Shown one piece after another: positions 29,558-37,164 of a stretch of 38,290 nt of DNA. Positions within the stretch are counted from its first letter, which is position 1. Every line of letters begins with the position of its first letter. The DNA lies in IMG/VR virus record IMGVR_UViG_3300042922_000757, positions 1-38,290 of that record; one strand, 5' to 3'. The DNA comes from a virus. Below the pieces are notes generated by a model. The model searched no databases. It was not told the DNA's origin and saw only the letters and a list, made by a program, of their open reading frames with translations. The position numbers were made by a program, and so were the translations under genes.

Positions 29558-30562
29558 ATGGCTACCACTCGCCTGAGCGACGTCATCTATGGCCCGCTCT
29601 TTCTCCCCACGACCATCCAGCGGATTGCGCAGTTGTCGCGCATCCGCAACTCGCCGATCGTCTCCACTGATGCCCAGCTGCAGCAGTTTGCCAATGGCCC
29701 GGGCGACCTCGTCCAGATGCCGTTCTGGAACGACCTGACCGGAAACTCCAACGTTTCGACCGACGATCCAGCCCAGACTGCGACGCCCAACAAGCTGACC
29801 CAGGGTCAGGACATGGCCCGCAAGATCCGGCGCAACAACGGCTGGCAGAGCGCGAACCTCGTTGCCTCGATGCTCGCCGAAGACCCGCTCGACGCTGTTG
29901 CCCAGCTCATTGCCGAGTACTGGGTTCGTGAAGAGCAGCGCATCATGGGTCAGCAGATGGCCGGCGTGTTCGCCTCGGCGGGCATGGCCGGCAATGTGCT
30001 CGATGTTGCATCGGCAGATGGCGCGGTCACGCCCGTCAACCTCGATGCCGAGGTCGCGGCCAACGCCTATGCCCTGCTCGGCGAGTACGGCCAGACCCTG
30101 TCTGCCGTGCTGATGCACTCCCGCGTTTTCTACAACCTGCGGGCGCAGCGGGCGATTGTCTTCGGTAAGGACCCGGTCACCGGATTGGATTTCGTTCGCT
30201 GGGACGACAAGGACGTGTTCGTGTCCGACCAGTGCCCGCGTGTCGCGGGTGCCAGTTCCGGCTTCGAGTACACCTCCTATCTGTTCGGCAATGGGGCCAT
30301 CGGCTACGCTGAAGCAACTAGCGATGGTGGGCCCAAGAAGCCGGTCGAAATCGACAGCGTGGCAGCAGCCGGCAATGGTGAAGGCGTTGAGACGGTCTGG
30401 TACCGCCGCCACTGGGTCATGCACCCGCGTGGTGTCGCTTTCACCGGCGATCCGGCGAACGCCTCGGGCGTGACGGATGCGGAACTTGCAAACGGCGCGA
30501 ACTGGACGCGCAAGTATGACCCCAAGCTGATCCGCATGGTTGCGGTCACGACCAACGGCTGA
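29558..30562 (+). CDS. Major capsid protein
   Basis: Protein of 334 residues. MATTRLSDVIYGPLFLPTTI, DAQLQQFANGPGDLVQMPFW, ARKIRRNNGWQSANLVASML, VLMHSRVFYNLRAQRAIVFG and a late HPRGVAFTG form the pattern of the major coat proteins of siphoviruses. Position after the scaffold gene supports this. AAGGA lies 8-9 bases before the ATG. A 454-residue open frame on the opposite strand is a shadow. Confidence 0.88.
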   Translation: MATTRLSDVIYGPLFLPTTIQRIAQLSRIRNSPIVSTDAQLQQFANGPGDLVQMPFWNDLTGNSNVSTDDPAQTATPNKLTQGQDMARKIRRNNGWQSANLVASMLAEDPLDAVAQLIAEYWVREEQRIMGQQMAGVFASAGMAGNVLDVASADGAVTPVNLDAEVAANAYALLGEYGQTLSAVLMHSRVFYNLRAQRAIVFGKDPVTGLDFVRWDDKDVFVSDQCPRVAGASSGFEYTSYLFGNGAIGYAEATSDGGPKKPVEIDSVAAAGNGEGVETVWYRRHWVMHPRGVAFTGDPANASGVTDAELANGANWTRKYDPKLIRMVAVTTNG

Positions 30563-30616
30563 GCGCGGGACCACGGCCCCGCTCATCATCCCATTCATTA
30601 AACACGAGGTAACAAC

Positions 30617-31192
30617 ATGGACACTCGCCATGAGGACGATCCTGCGCTGGCCGAAGCCATTGCCCGCCGGGACGAAAGCCGTGCCCAGATCCTGCGGTCC
30701 AAGGCCAATGCAGCAGGCGGCAATTCATCTGATCGGCTTGCTGCTGCTTTCGAAAAGCTGGCAGACCAAGCCGAGAAGGCCTCTCAGCAATCAGCTGCAG
30801 CGCTCGACAACATCGAGCCGGCCGAGGTCGACCCTGAAGGCACCGCTCGGCCGCTTGCGGACAGCGCGGGCAACTTCGCTCCCAATGCTGAAGTGTCTGC
30901 CACCGGCGGCATCGGCATCAAGGCCAGCAACACGGATCCAGTTACGGGCCAGGCTGCAGCCACCGCGGAACAGGCTGGCACGGCGATTGTGCCTGGCGCT
31001 CAGACCATCATCGGCGACCAGGTCGTTGGCGGTGGCAGTGCCGCGGACGGACAGGTGGCCATTCCGGCCAACTGGAAGGATCTGACTTGGCAGGAACGCC
31101 GCTCGCTGGCGTCGAAACTCTCGGACGAGCCGATCAGCAACGGCGAGGAAGCCAATGCCGCGATCGAAGCCGAGTTGAAGCGCCGCGGCTAA
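30617..31192 (+). CDS. Hypothetical capsid-region protein
   Basis: Protein of 191 residues. It is Ala/Gly-rich and low in complexity in the middle (about 75-145). The ends are helical: ALAEAIARRDESRAQILRSK, and WKDLTWQERRSLASKLSDEP near the C terminus. It may be a head decoration or accessory structural protein. GAGGT precedes the ATG. No family recognised. Confidence 0.6.
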   Translation: MDTRHEDDPALAEAIARRDESRAQILRSKANAAGGNSSDRLAAAFEKLADQAEKASQQSAAALDNIEPAEVDPEGTARPLADSAGNFAPNAEVSATGGIGIKASNTDPVTGQAAATAEQAGTAIVPGAQTIIGDQVVGGGSAADGQVAIPANWKDLTWQERRSLASKLSDEPISNGEEANAAIEAELKRRG

Positions 31193-31196
31193 TCGC

Positions 31197-31229
31197 AAAA
31201 AAACCCCGGCCTGTGTGCATGGGCCGGGG
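31197..31229 (-). terminator. Minus-strand terminator of the 74-residue gene
   Basis: CCCCGGCC (31204-31211) pairs with GGCCGGGG (31222-31229) over a 10-base loop. On the minus strand the stem is followed by TTTTTTT (31203-31197). It ends the transcript of the gene at 31299-31523. Confidence 0.75.
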
Positions 31230-31298
31230 CTATCTATGGGCGTGATTTTGGAGGTCGCAGGGGCAAGCCTGCTGGTCTATTAACGGCCGTTAACGAAC

Positions 31299-31523
31299 TC
31301 AGTTCCGATCGTCGTTCTTGTGGACGCGGCCGAACTGCTTCGCCGCCTCGACGGACTTAACGGCGGCCTTTGCCATTGCCGTTGCTTCTGAAATATCCGC
31401 GACCGGCTCACTGTCACCAGCGGCCTTGCTTGCGTGCACGTCGTAGGGCACCTCCGCTCCTGTGGCGATGGTTTGATCCTCAGGTCTGACCTTGGGTCCA
31501 TTGATCGGCTTTGAACTGCTCAT
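31299..31523 (-). CDS. Small accessory protein with its own terminator
   Basis: Protein of 74 residues, MSSSKPINGPKVRPEDQTIA and onwards. The first half is polar and probably disordered. The second half is an alanine-rich helix (EATAMAKAAVKSVEAAKQFG). GAGGAGGA lies 7 bases before the ATG at 31523. An intrinsic terminator lies downstream, so this is a separate transcription unit placed against the late genes. Function unknown. Confidence 0.65.
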   Translation of the reverse strand: MSSSKPINGPKVRPEDQTIATGAEVPYDVHASKAAGDSEPVADISEATAMAKAAVKSVEAAKQFGRVHKNDDRN

Positions 31524-31577
31524 GGCCGGATCCTCCTCAAACAATCGAAACGCCTCAGGGCGAGGAAAGGTGCGCAG

Positions 31578-32081
31578 ATGGCCGACCATTACGGCACACT
31601 AGAAGACGCGCTGGTCTATCATCAGGCGCGCGCGAACTCAGCGTGGGCCGGATCAACAGACGATCTGCGCCTCGCTGCCCTGATCCGCGGTTCGGGCGCT
31701 CTGGACGCGCTATATGGCGCCCGATACCCGGGCCGGATCGTCAGTGCTGACCAAGACCTTCTGTGGCCTCGTGCTGACGCCACATACCGAGGCGCTGCCT
31801 ATCCAGATAATCAGGTGCCGCTTCCAATCATACGCGCCGCATACGAGCTGGCGGTGCGCGAACTCGTAAGTCCCAACTCCATCATCCCAGATTACGACCC
31901 GTCTGCAGCGATCAAGCGCGAGCGCAAGAAGCTGGGTCCACTGGAAAAGGAGCTCGAGTATTCGGCGCCTGCATCGGCCGCTGCGGCTCGGCCCGCATTT
32001 GCATTGATCGACGGCATTCTTGCCGAGCTGCTGGTTCCGGCGCGCGGCGGCACTTCCGTGACAACGCTGGTGAGGTTCTGA
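31578..32081 (+). CDS. DnaT-like / head-tail connector protein
   Basis: Protein of 167 residues. It starts MADHYGTLEDALVYHQARAN, then LRLAALIRGSGALDALYGAR and PLPIIRAAYELAVRELV. This fits the small helical connector proteins often labelled DnaT-like in phage late operons. They join the portal to the tail. Position after the capsid gene supports the structural reading. It shares a base with the next gene (TGATG). Confidence 0.75.
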   Translation: MADHYGTLEDALVYHQARANSAWAGSTDDLRLAALIRGSGALDALYGARYPGRIVSADQDLLWPRADATYRGAAYPDNQVPLPIIRAAYELAVRELVSPNSIIPDYDPSAAIKRERKKLGPLEKELEYSAPASAAAARPAFALIDGILAELLVPARGGTSVTTLVRF

Positions 32082-32491
32082 TGGCTGAGAGGTTCAACTA
32101 CATCGAAAGCCAAGCCGACGCTGAGGAGCTCATTGCCGAGTTCGGGCAGATCGGTGCTATTCCCCGCACCACATTCGAGCCGGGGCCAAACCCATGGACG
32201 CCAGGCGGTGAGGTGACAGTCTACCACGCTATCAACGTGGCGGTGCTTCCTATCGAACTGCAAGACGCCGGGCGGGACGTCGGTGGCACGCTGATCAAGT
32301 CGAGCGATGCCCAGATCCTCGGGTCGGTGGTGGGCCTGACCATCACGCCGGCTACCACTGACACGATCCTGATTGATGGCGTCTTCAATGGCGACGTTTA
32401 CGAAGGGGGCAGGGCGCTCACAATCGTGCGCAACAATACGCTAGCTCCGGCCGGTGTGCCGGTCATGCACGATATAATTGCCTCCGCGTAG
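32081..32491 (+). CDS. Putative head-closure protein
   Basis: Protein of 136 residues. A short N-terminal part (ADAEELIAEFGQIGAIPRTT) is followed by strands (VTVYHAINVAVLPIELQDAG, LTITPATTDTILIDGVFNGD), as in small beta-barrel head-closure or stopper proteins. It is coupled to the connector gene by TGATG. Assignment rests mainly on position and fold outline. Confidence 0.6.
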   Translation: MAERFNYIESQADAEELIAEFGQIGAIPRTTFEPGPNPWTPGGEVTVYHAINVAVLPIELQDAGRDVGGTLIKSSDAQILGSVVGLTITPATTDTILIDGVFNGDVYEGGRALTIVRNNTLAPAGVPVMHDIIASA

Positions 32492-32505
32492 CTAGCGACC
32501 CGCTA

Positions 32506-32643
32506 TCAAATCTCTGCTGAGACCGCAGATACCAGTGCCCAGACAATTACGGCGAGGCCGGCCATCAGCCCGTTGCTTTGCCGCTTCTTCAGGGGCGTAG
32601 CCGGATCCTTGCTCGCTTATGGAGCGCGCACAGTGTCTTGCAT
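32506..32643 (-). pseudogene. Interrupted small membrane protein gene
   Basis: A GAGGAGG ribosome site 4 bases before an ATG (32643) leads into MQDTVRAP, then an in-frame TAA (32619-32617). The same frame then continues for 36 codons, ASKDPATPLKKRQSNGLMAG and LAVIVWALVSAVSAEI, to TGA. Without the TAA it would be a 45-residue protein with a basic stretch and one membrane helix. Either it was inactivated by one base change, or a shorter form starts inside (ATG of MAGLAV, 32565). Gene-free stretch 32492-32751 otherwise shows nothing. Confidence 0.5.
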
Positions 32644-32751
32644 CGCAACCTCCTCAATCATGCTCGGTCGAGCGGAATGATGATGCGCCTGCGAGCGCGG
32701 CAACTCAACACAATGCTGTTCACAGTAGGTAGAGCAGAGAGGCTGATGGAC

Positions 32752-33153
32752 ATGGCGTTTGCAGATGACGTGGCCAAGTTCAGCGCCAAGACGCAGGCGA
32801 AGATCGACACAGCGTTCCGCAAGATCGCGCTCGACGTGTTCTCCGAGGTGATCCTGATGAGCCCGGTTGACACCGGCAGGTTCCGAGGCAACTGGCAGGT
32901 GTCCATTGGATCGATACCCGCCGGCACCGTGGAGATTGACGACAAGGCAGGTACCGCCACTATCGGCAAGGTGCAGGCTGAGACACTCGGCCTAACGGCG
33001 GGGCAGACGATCTACCTGATCAACAATCTGCCCTATGCCATTCCGCTTGAATACGGATCTTCCTGGCAGGCGAGCGGGGGCATGGTTCGGCTCACCGCTC
33101 AAAGGTGGAAGCCCATCGTTGATGCTGTCGGCCGGGAGCTAAGCAAGGAGTAG
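32752..33153 (+). CDS. HK97 gp10-like tail completion protein
   Basis: Protein of 133 residues. MSPVDTGRFRGNWQVSIG (about 36-53) is the conserved core of HK97-gp10/neck proteins. It is followed by ETLGLTAGQTIYLINNLPYA and IPLEYGSS, then GGMVRLTAQRWK. It should join head to tail. The ATG at 32752 is 9 bases after AGAGAGG; an ATG at 32746 is too close to the ribosome site. Confidence 0.85.
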   Translation: MAFADDVAKFSAKTQAKIDTAFRKIALDVFSEVILMSPVDTGRFRGNWQVSIGSIPAGTVEIDDKAGTATIGKVQAETLGLTAGQTIYLINNLPYAIPLEYGSSWQASGGMVRLTAQRWKPIVDAVGRELSKE

Positions 33154-33159
33154 GACGAC

Positions 33160-33483
33160 CTACCCACACCACGGCCTGACCAGATTACGGGCGGCGTCAA
33201 CATCGAGGTTCAGGCGCGCCTCGCTGTAATTCTGAATCATAGCATCATTCGGACCGATCACCCTCACGTCGCCATGAGACTGGACCAGCGCACCGCCCAC
33301 CCGAACGTTCGACGCGGTGTCACCAGCAACAGGCTGCCCGACCTTGCTCTTAAGGACTGATGCGCCGCAGTCTTCTAGCGGAGGTGAAGGGGTTGCTGAT
33401 GGCGGTACTGCGGACGCCGTGCACCCGACGAGAATGATGGCTGCAGCAACGCCAGCAACACAGGTAAGCGAACGAGATGTCAT
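33160..33483 (-). CDS. I78-family peptidase inhibitor lipoprotein
   Basis: Protein of 107 residues. Lipoprotein signal with lipobox LVGC (C21), a Pro/Ser-rich linker, then the I78 domain: C39, KVGQPV, a basic RVIGP strand, NYSEARLNLDVD and the terminal CG (C106). C39 and C106 probably form the conserved disulfide. I78 members inhibit serine proteases from the envelope. GGGAT lies 8 bases before the ATG at 33483. It is reversed against the tail genes, so it is probably a lysogenic-conversion gene. Confidence 0.8.
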   Translation of the reverse strand: MTSRSLTCVAGVAAAIILVGCTASAVPPSATPSPPLEDCGASVLKSKVGQPVAGDTASNVRVGGALVQSHGDVRVIGPNDAMIQNYSEARLNLDVDAARNLVRPWCG

Positions 33484-33564
33484 CTTTGCAATCCCTATCA
33501 GTTTACGCACGGTTGACCCACCATCTGGCCATTTTGAGGCCGCAGGAGTTGAGCCATCACCGGC

Positions 33565-34173
33565 TTAGCAGAGCGACTCGCAAGCTATCCCGTCATTGTC
33601 ACGATCTAGCCTGCCGCCCCAAGAACAGTTCTGCCGATACCATTGGGCAGCGGAGCAGCTCGAGATCTGTCCGCATGTTCTGCGCGGCGAACACGACTGC
33701 CCGGAGGCGGCAGCAGGAACAGATTGCGCCAAAGGGGCAGGGGGGCGGTATATTGATTGCGGCCGATTCCTAGAGGTGAATTGCTCGCTGACCCACCCTC
33801 GGCCCGCTGAAGCGGATTGCACGAACAGCCAGCCATCTCGGGCTTCAAGTACGGCGATCTGATCGCCACTGGGAATCTTGCCGACCACTTTGCCCGCGGA
33901 ACTTGGATCGGATCGAACGTTCAGCGATGTCGCCGTGACGTATCGAGTTTCGGTCTGTTTCGCCGGCGAGGTCGAGACTTGGGCTGCTGGAGCTCTATGA
34001 GAAGGCTCGGTTGCCGTGCTCGCCTGAGTTGAACTCGTGACCGGCGAGGTAACCGCGGAGCTTGTCGACGAGGACGGCGCGTCCTCCGACTTGAAGATTT
34101 GGCCGAAGATCAGGACAACCACCCCAACGATCAGCCATCCACCGAACGACGACTTCTTCTTCTTTCTCGCCAA
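33565..34173 (-). CDS. Membrane SH3-domain protein with excalibur motif
   Basis: Protein of 202 residues. A basic N terminus (LARKKKKSSFGG) and one membrane helix (WLIVGVVVLIFGQIF) are followed by a Ser/Thr linker. A bacterial SH3 domain comes next (YVTATSLNVRSDPSSAGKVV; DGWLFVQSASAGRGWVSE), and a C-terminal excalibur calcium-binding motif (GGRLDRDNDGIACESLC). It is probably anchored in the inner membrane with wall-facing domains. The TTG at 34173 was chosen because GGAGG is 6 bases upstream; the ATG at 34179 abuts it. Confidence 0.78.
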   Translation of the reverse strand: MARKKKKSSFGGWLIVGVVVLIFGQIFKSEDAPSSSTSSAVTSPVTSSTQASTATEPSHRAPAAQVSTSPAKQTETRYVTATSLNVRSDPSSAGKVVGKIPSGDQIAVLEARDGWLFVQSASAGRGWVSEQFTSRNRPQSIYRPPAPLAQSVPAAASGQSCSPRRTCGQISSCSAAQWYRQNCSWGGRLDRDNDGIACESLC

Positions 34174-34257
34174 TTCCATCCTCCGTTACGAAGATTGGCG
34201 CGCCAAAGCAGAAGAGTCGAGTCCCTGTCTAGAAGTACGGCATTTCGGGAACTTCAC

Positions 34258-34659
34258 ATGGCAACCATTGAAGCCAATATTCAAGCAGCGCTGTTCGCGC
34301 GCATTGCGTCGCTGGGCCCTGCACATCCCATCAGCTGGCCCAACGTGAGCTTCACGCCACCGGCCAACAAGCGCTACCTTCGTGTTTGGCATCTGCCGAA
34401 CGCAACAGACCGTCTGTCTATCAGCAGCGATAGCAAGCACCGTCACCAAGGCATCCTCCAGGTGATGATCTGTGCCCCTCTGAACACTGGTGAGACGCAG
34501 GCCCGAGAGATCGCGGGGCTCGTTGCCGACCACTTCCCGCCTGACCTGGCGCTAGGCAGCGGCGTTCGGATCACCAAGCGTCCGAACATCGCCTCGGCGC
34601 TCATCACCGACACAGAAATCCAGATCCCGGTGAGCATCGCCTACCGGGCGTTCATCTAG
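34258..34659 (+). CDS. Tail terminator protein, DUF4128
   Basis: Protein of 133 residues. MATIEANIQAALFARIASLG, then RYLRVWHLPNATDRLSI, HRHQGILQVMICAPLNTGET and AREIAGLVADHFP form the tail-terminator pattern of phage DUF4128 proteins. It caps the growing tail tube. The upstream 80 bases are shared with the promoter region of the divergent SH3 gene. Confidence 0.82.
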   Translation: MATIEANIQAALFARIASLGPAHPISWPNVSFTPPANKRYLRVWHLPNATDRLSISSDSKHRHQGILQVMICAPLNTGETQAREIAGLVADHFPPDLALGSGVRITKRPNIASALITDTEIQIPVSIAYRAFI

Positions 34660-34668
34660 GAGCATCCC

Positions 34669-34920
34669 ATGAGCAAGCAGATCGTCTACGCCACCGGCCG
34701 CGTGCCAAACCTCGACGGGCGCATGTTCCAGAACCCGCGCCATTTCACCGGCCCGGTCGAGGGGGCCACAAAGGTCTATATCGATGGTGATTGGCCTGTT
34801 GTGCGCAAGGCCTACGAGGCTGCCGGCGTGTCCGTCTCGCCCCAGTCCGACATGAGGGCTGCACCAAAGCCCAAACAGCCGTCGGGGGCCGCGCAGACGG
34901 GCGCTGAGCCCAACTCCTAA
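34669..34920 (+). CDS. Hypothetical small tail-region protein
   Basis: Protein of 83 residues. MSKQIVYATGRVPNLDGRMF, then EGATKVYIDGDWPVVRKAYE, then a Pro/Ala-rich tail. It looks like a small two-strand, one-helix domain. AGGAG lies 5 bases before the ATG. Position between tail terminator and tail tube suggests a structural or assembly role. Family unknown. Confidence 0.62.
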   Translation: MSKQIVYATGRVPNLDGRMFQNPRHFTGPVEGATKVYIDGDWPVVRKAYEAAGVSVSPQSDMRAAPKPKQPSGAAQTGAEPNS

Positions 34921-34945
34921 CCATTCGGCCCCGGCCGTTTAACCC

Positions 34946-34970
34946 GCCCCCTCTTTGGGGGCTTTTCTTT
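34946..34970 (+). terminator. Intrinsic terminator before the tail tube gene
   Basis: GCCCCC (34946-34951), a TCTTT loop, GGGGGC (34957-34962), then TTTTCTTT. It stands inside the tail operon, 19 bases before the tail tube start. Confidence 0.7.
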
Positions 34971-34988
34971 GCCCCATGGAGACTTCCC

Positions 34989-35465
34989 ATGATCACCAGC
35001 ACCGCTGGCTCCAAGCTCTATATCGGCGGTATCCGCACCGCCGCCACCACCGACATTGACGACTATGAAGCCCTGACCTGGGTGGAAGTTGGCGAGGTCG
35101 AGAACCTTGGTGAATTTGGCGACGAGTCGAGCGCCATCAACTTCCTGTCGGTTGGCGATGCTCGCACCCGCAAGCTCAAGGGTGCCCGCGACGCGGGTAC
35201 GCTCACGATCACCTGCGGCCGCGACCCCTTCGACCCGGGCCAGATCGCGCTCCGCGCCGCGGAAAAGACCAAGTTCGAATACGCCTTCAAGATCACCGCG
35301 ACGGACGCGCCCGACGCCAACGACACTGACACGAGCTACTATTTCGGCGCTCTCGTCATGTCTGCACGCGATAGCTACGGCACCGCTGACACGGTGGTGA
35401 CCACGGCTTTCGCCCTGGGCATCAACACCCCCATCCTCGAAGACACGGCGGCAGTCGTCGCCTGA
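34989..35465 (+). CDS. Tail tube protein
   Basis: Protein of 158 residues. MITSTAGSKLYIGGIRTAAT, then ALTWVEVGEVENLGEFGDES, GTLTITCGRDPFDPGQIALR and YYFGALVMSARDSYGTADTV form the typical beta-rich tail tube pattern of siphoviruses. It polymerises into the tail shaft. Its gene precedes the chaperone pair and the tape measure, as usual. Confidence 0.87.
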   Translation: MITSTAGSKLYIGGIRTAATTDIDDYEALTWVEVGEVENLGEFGDESSAINFLSVGDARTRKLKGARDAGTLTITCGRDPFDPGQIALRAAEKTKFEYAFKITATDAPDANDTDTSYYFGALVMSARDSYGTADTVVTTAFALGINTPILEDTAAVVA

Positions 35466-35560
35466 TCCATCCGGCCCGGCAGCCGGACTGAACGTCACGT
35501 GACCGATGGGGCGCATGTCGGTGCGCTCCATCACCCCATCCTCCGACAAGGAACCGATAC

Positions 35561-35965
35561 ATGGACCTTTCCACCCTTACGCCCGCTGACGCTGTTGAGA
35601 TCACCCTTCGCCATCCCGGGACCGGCGTGGACCTCGTGACCGACAAGGGCGAGCCCGTTACCATCTCTATTCACGGCATGGACTCGGCTGTCTTCCAAGC
35701 GCACCAAAAGGCGCTGATCAACAAGCGGCTGCAGCGCCAGACCCGGAAGGCAACGTTCACCGCCGAGCAGATCGAGGAAGAGAGCATCGGCACTCTCGCA
35801 GCCTGCATCAGCGGTTGGCAGAACATCGACTTCGACGGCAAGCCCCTCGAGTTCAGCCGCGCCAACGCCAAGGCACTGCTGAACAAGCTTCGCTGGGTCC
35901 GGGAACAGCTCGATGAGGCCGTGGCGGATCGCGCCAATTTTTTGCCGACCTCCAAGGCGAGCTAA
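35561..35965 (+). CDS. Tail assembly chaperone, short form
   Basis: Protein of 134 residues, the zero-frame product. MDLSTLTPADAVEITLRHPG, then DSAVFQAHQKALINKRLQRQ and GWQNIDFDGKPLEFSRANAK are typical of chaperones that coat the tape measure protein. A slippery TTTTTTG (35938-35944) occurs seven codons before the TAA, so part of the ribosomes should shift into the next frame. Confidence 0.85.
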   Translation: MDLSTLTPADAVEITLRHPGTGVDLVTDKGEPVTISIHGMDSAVFQAHQKALINKRLQRQTRKATFTAEQIEEESIGTLAACISGWQNIDFDGKPLEFSRANAKALLNKLRWVREQLDEAVADRANFLPTSKAS

Positions 35966-36318
35966 CCAGCTACGCCGAGGCGATCGTTCGGGCAGGGAGG
36001 AAGCCAAACCCATCCCTGCCGGAACTGCCGAGCGAGGTGGAGCACCTCTGGCGGATATTCACCGAACTGGACGCGACCCGAAGCGTGGGCATGTCGTCCA
36101 ATCCCATCAGCTACGTCGAGATTGACGCTTACTGCCGGCTGATCTGGGGCACTCTGACGCCCTGGGAAGTGCAGTGCGTGCTGGCCCTGGATCGAACGGT
36201 TCGCAGTCTGTCAGCAGCCAAGACAAAGCAGCCAGAGGCCAAGAACGAAGCCGACGCCAGTGATGGCGCCGGGGTCAAGGCCCTGATGGCGGGGCTAGGG
36301 GCGAAGAGGAGCAGATGA
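35944..36318 (+). CDS. Tail chaperone frameshift extension (-1)
   Basis: An open -1 frame of 124 codons joined to the short chaperone by slipping at T-TTT-TTG (35938-35944). It reads ADLQGELTSYAEAIVRAGRK and then PNPSLPELPSEVEHLWRIFT. The later SYVEIDAYCRLIWGTLTPWE is the usual form of the second (gpT-like) domain. Before the shift point there is no convincing independent start; an internal ATG at 36037 lacks the first 31 residues. This reproduces the G/GT arrangement of lambda. A stem-loop stimulator was not identified. Confidence 0.82.
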   Translation, partial: ADLQGELTSYAEAIVRAGRKPNPSLPELPSEVEHLWRIFTELDATRSVGMSSNPISYVEIDAYCRLIWGTLTPWEVQCVLALDRTVRSLSAAKTKQPEAKNEADASDGAGVKALMAGLGAKRSR

Positions 36319-36321
36319 GGC

Positions 36322-37113
36322 CTATCGCTTGTATTCCGGGTTTGTCATGCACTCGGTCATTGCGGAGCTGCCGGTAGGCAGCCCCCAAGCCGCGCAAACC
36401 TGTTGGCGGGGCAGATCGTCGGCGCCGGTACTAGGAACGGTTCCTCCGCTGGGATCCCAGCCGCAAGCTTGGGCTACGCTGCGGCGGGCCTCCGAGACAT
36501 CAGAAAGATTAAACGTCATGTCCACCCGCTCTCTGTCTTCGACACGAACAAAGAGTGTCTCACCATCCTCAAGCGACCTTATAAAAGGGATAGCCTGACT
36601 TCCGCTCCATAACCCGACCGCGCGCATGTTTGACGATCGCTCCCATGCAGAGCTTGACGGCGCAGCGGCGCCAATCCTTGTTGTCACGCGAACAGTGTCA
36701 CTGGCCATGAATAGTGATGTGCTGAGAACCACAGAAGTGGTGTTCTCATGACAACGAAGCGCCAAAGCGTTGCTGCCCATCATGAAGCCGTTCCCTGCAG
36801 ACGTACTATCCGGCAAAAGTATCGCTGTGACTTTAGGGCTGTCATCAAGCGGCGACTTCTCGAGGTCAATCCTCCATGCTGAGGGCAAACTCGCGGTGGG
36901 CTGGTCTGCACGGATAGTAGACCCTAGCTCACCTCCCTCCGCCCGCCCGTTGGGGAACACGCCGTCAAAACAGTTCAGGCGCTTGAGAGTATCTAGCTCG
37001 GCGGAACACCTCTGAGCTTGTTCGATAGCAACCGACGATGGTTGCTGCGCAATGGCGATGCTGGACGAGGCAATTATGGCCGCAAGTGCCAAGACACAAT
37101 TCTTCATTCTCAC
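36322..37113 (-). CDS. VasI-like periplasmic protein
   Basis: Protein of 263 residues with a signal peptide (MRMKNCVLALAAIIASSSIA, cut near AIAQQ). RCSAELDTLKRLNCFD, ALALRCHENTTSVVLSTSLF, VRVTTRIGAAAPSSSAWERS and VEDRERVDMTFNLSDVSEAR fit the VasI family of type VI secretion accessory proteins, which is also found alone in phages. Its role outside the secretion cluster is unknown. GGGAG precedes the ATG by 7 bases. It is reversed between the chaperone and tape measure genes, so it is a probable conversion gene. Confidence 0.72.
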   Translation of the reverse strand: MRMKNCVLALAAIIASSSIAIAQQPSSVAIEQAQRCSAELDTLKRLNCFDGVFPNGRAEGGELGSTIRADQPTASLPSAWRIDLEKSPLDDSPKVTAILLPDSTSAGNGFMMGSNALALRCHENTTSVVLSTSLFMASDTVRVTTRIGAAAPSSSAWERSSNMRAVGLWSGSQAIPFIRSLEDGETLFVRVEDRERVDMTFNLSDVSEARRSVAQACGWDPSGGTVPSTGADDLPRQQVCAAWGLPTGSSAMTECMTNPEYKR

Positions 37114-37164
37114 TCTCCCGAAGTTGGTGAGAGCTAAACGTAAAACCGTAATCGGAGCAATCCA

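Noticed and set aside
29267-30631. 454-residue minus-strand frame
   Set aside because: It is a complete antisense shadow of the major capsid gene, whose protein pattern and position are clear.
32617-32619. Recoding of the TAA as an amino acid
   Set aside because: TAA is not a known selenocysteine or pyrrolysine codon, and no supporting structure is seen; gene decay or an inner start is simpler.
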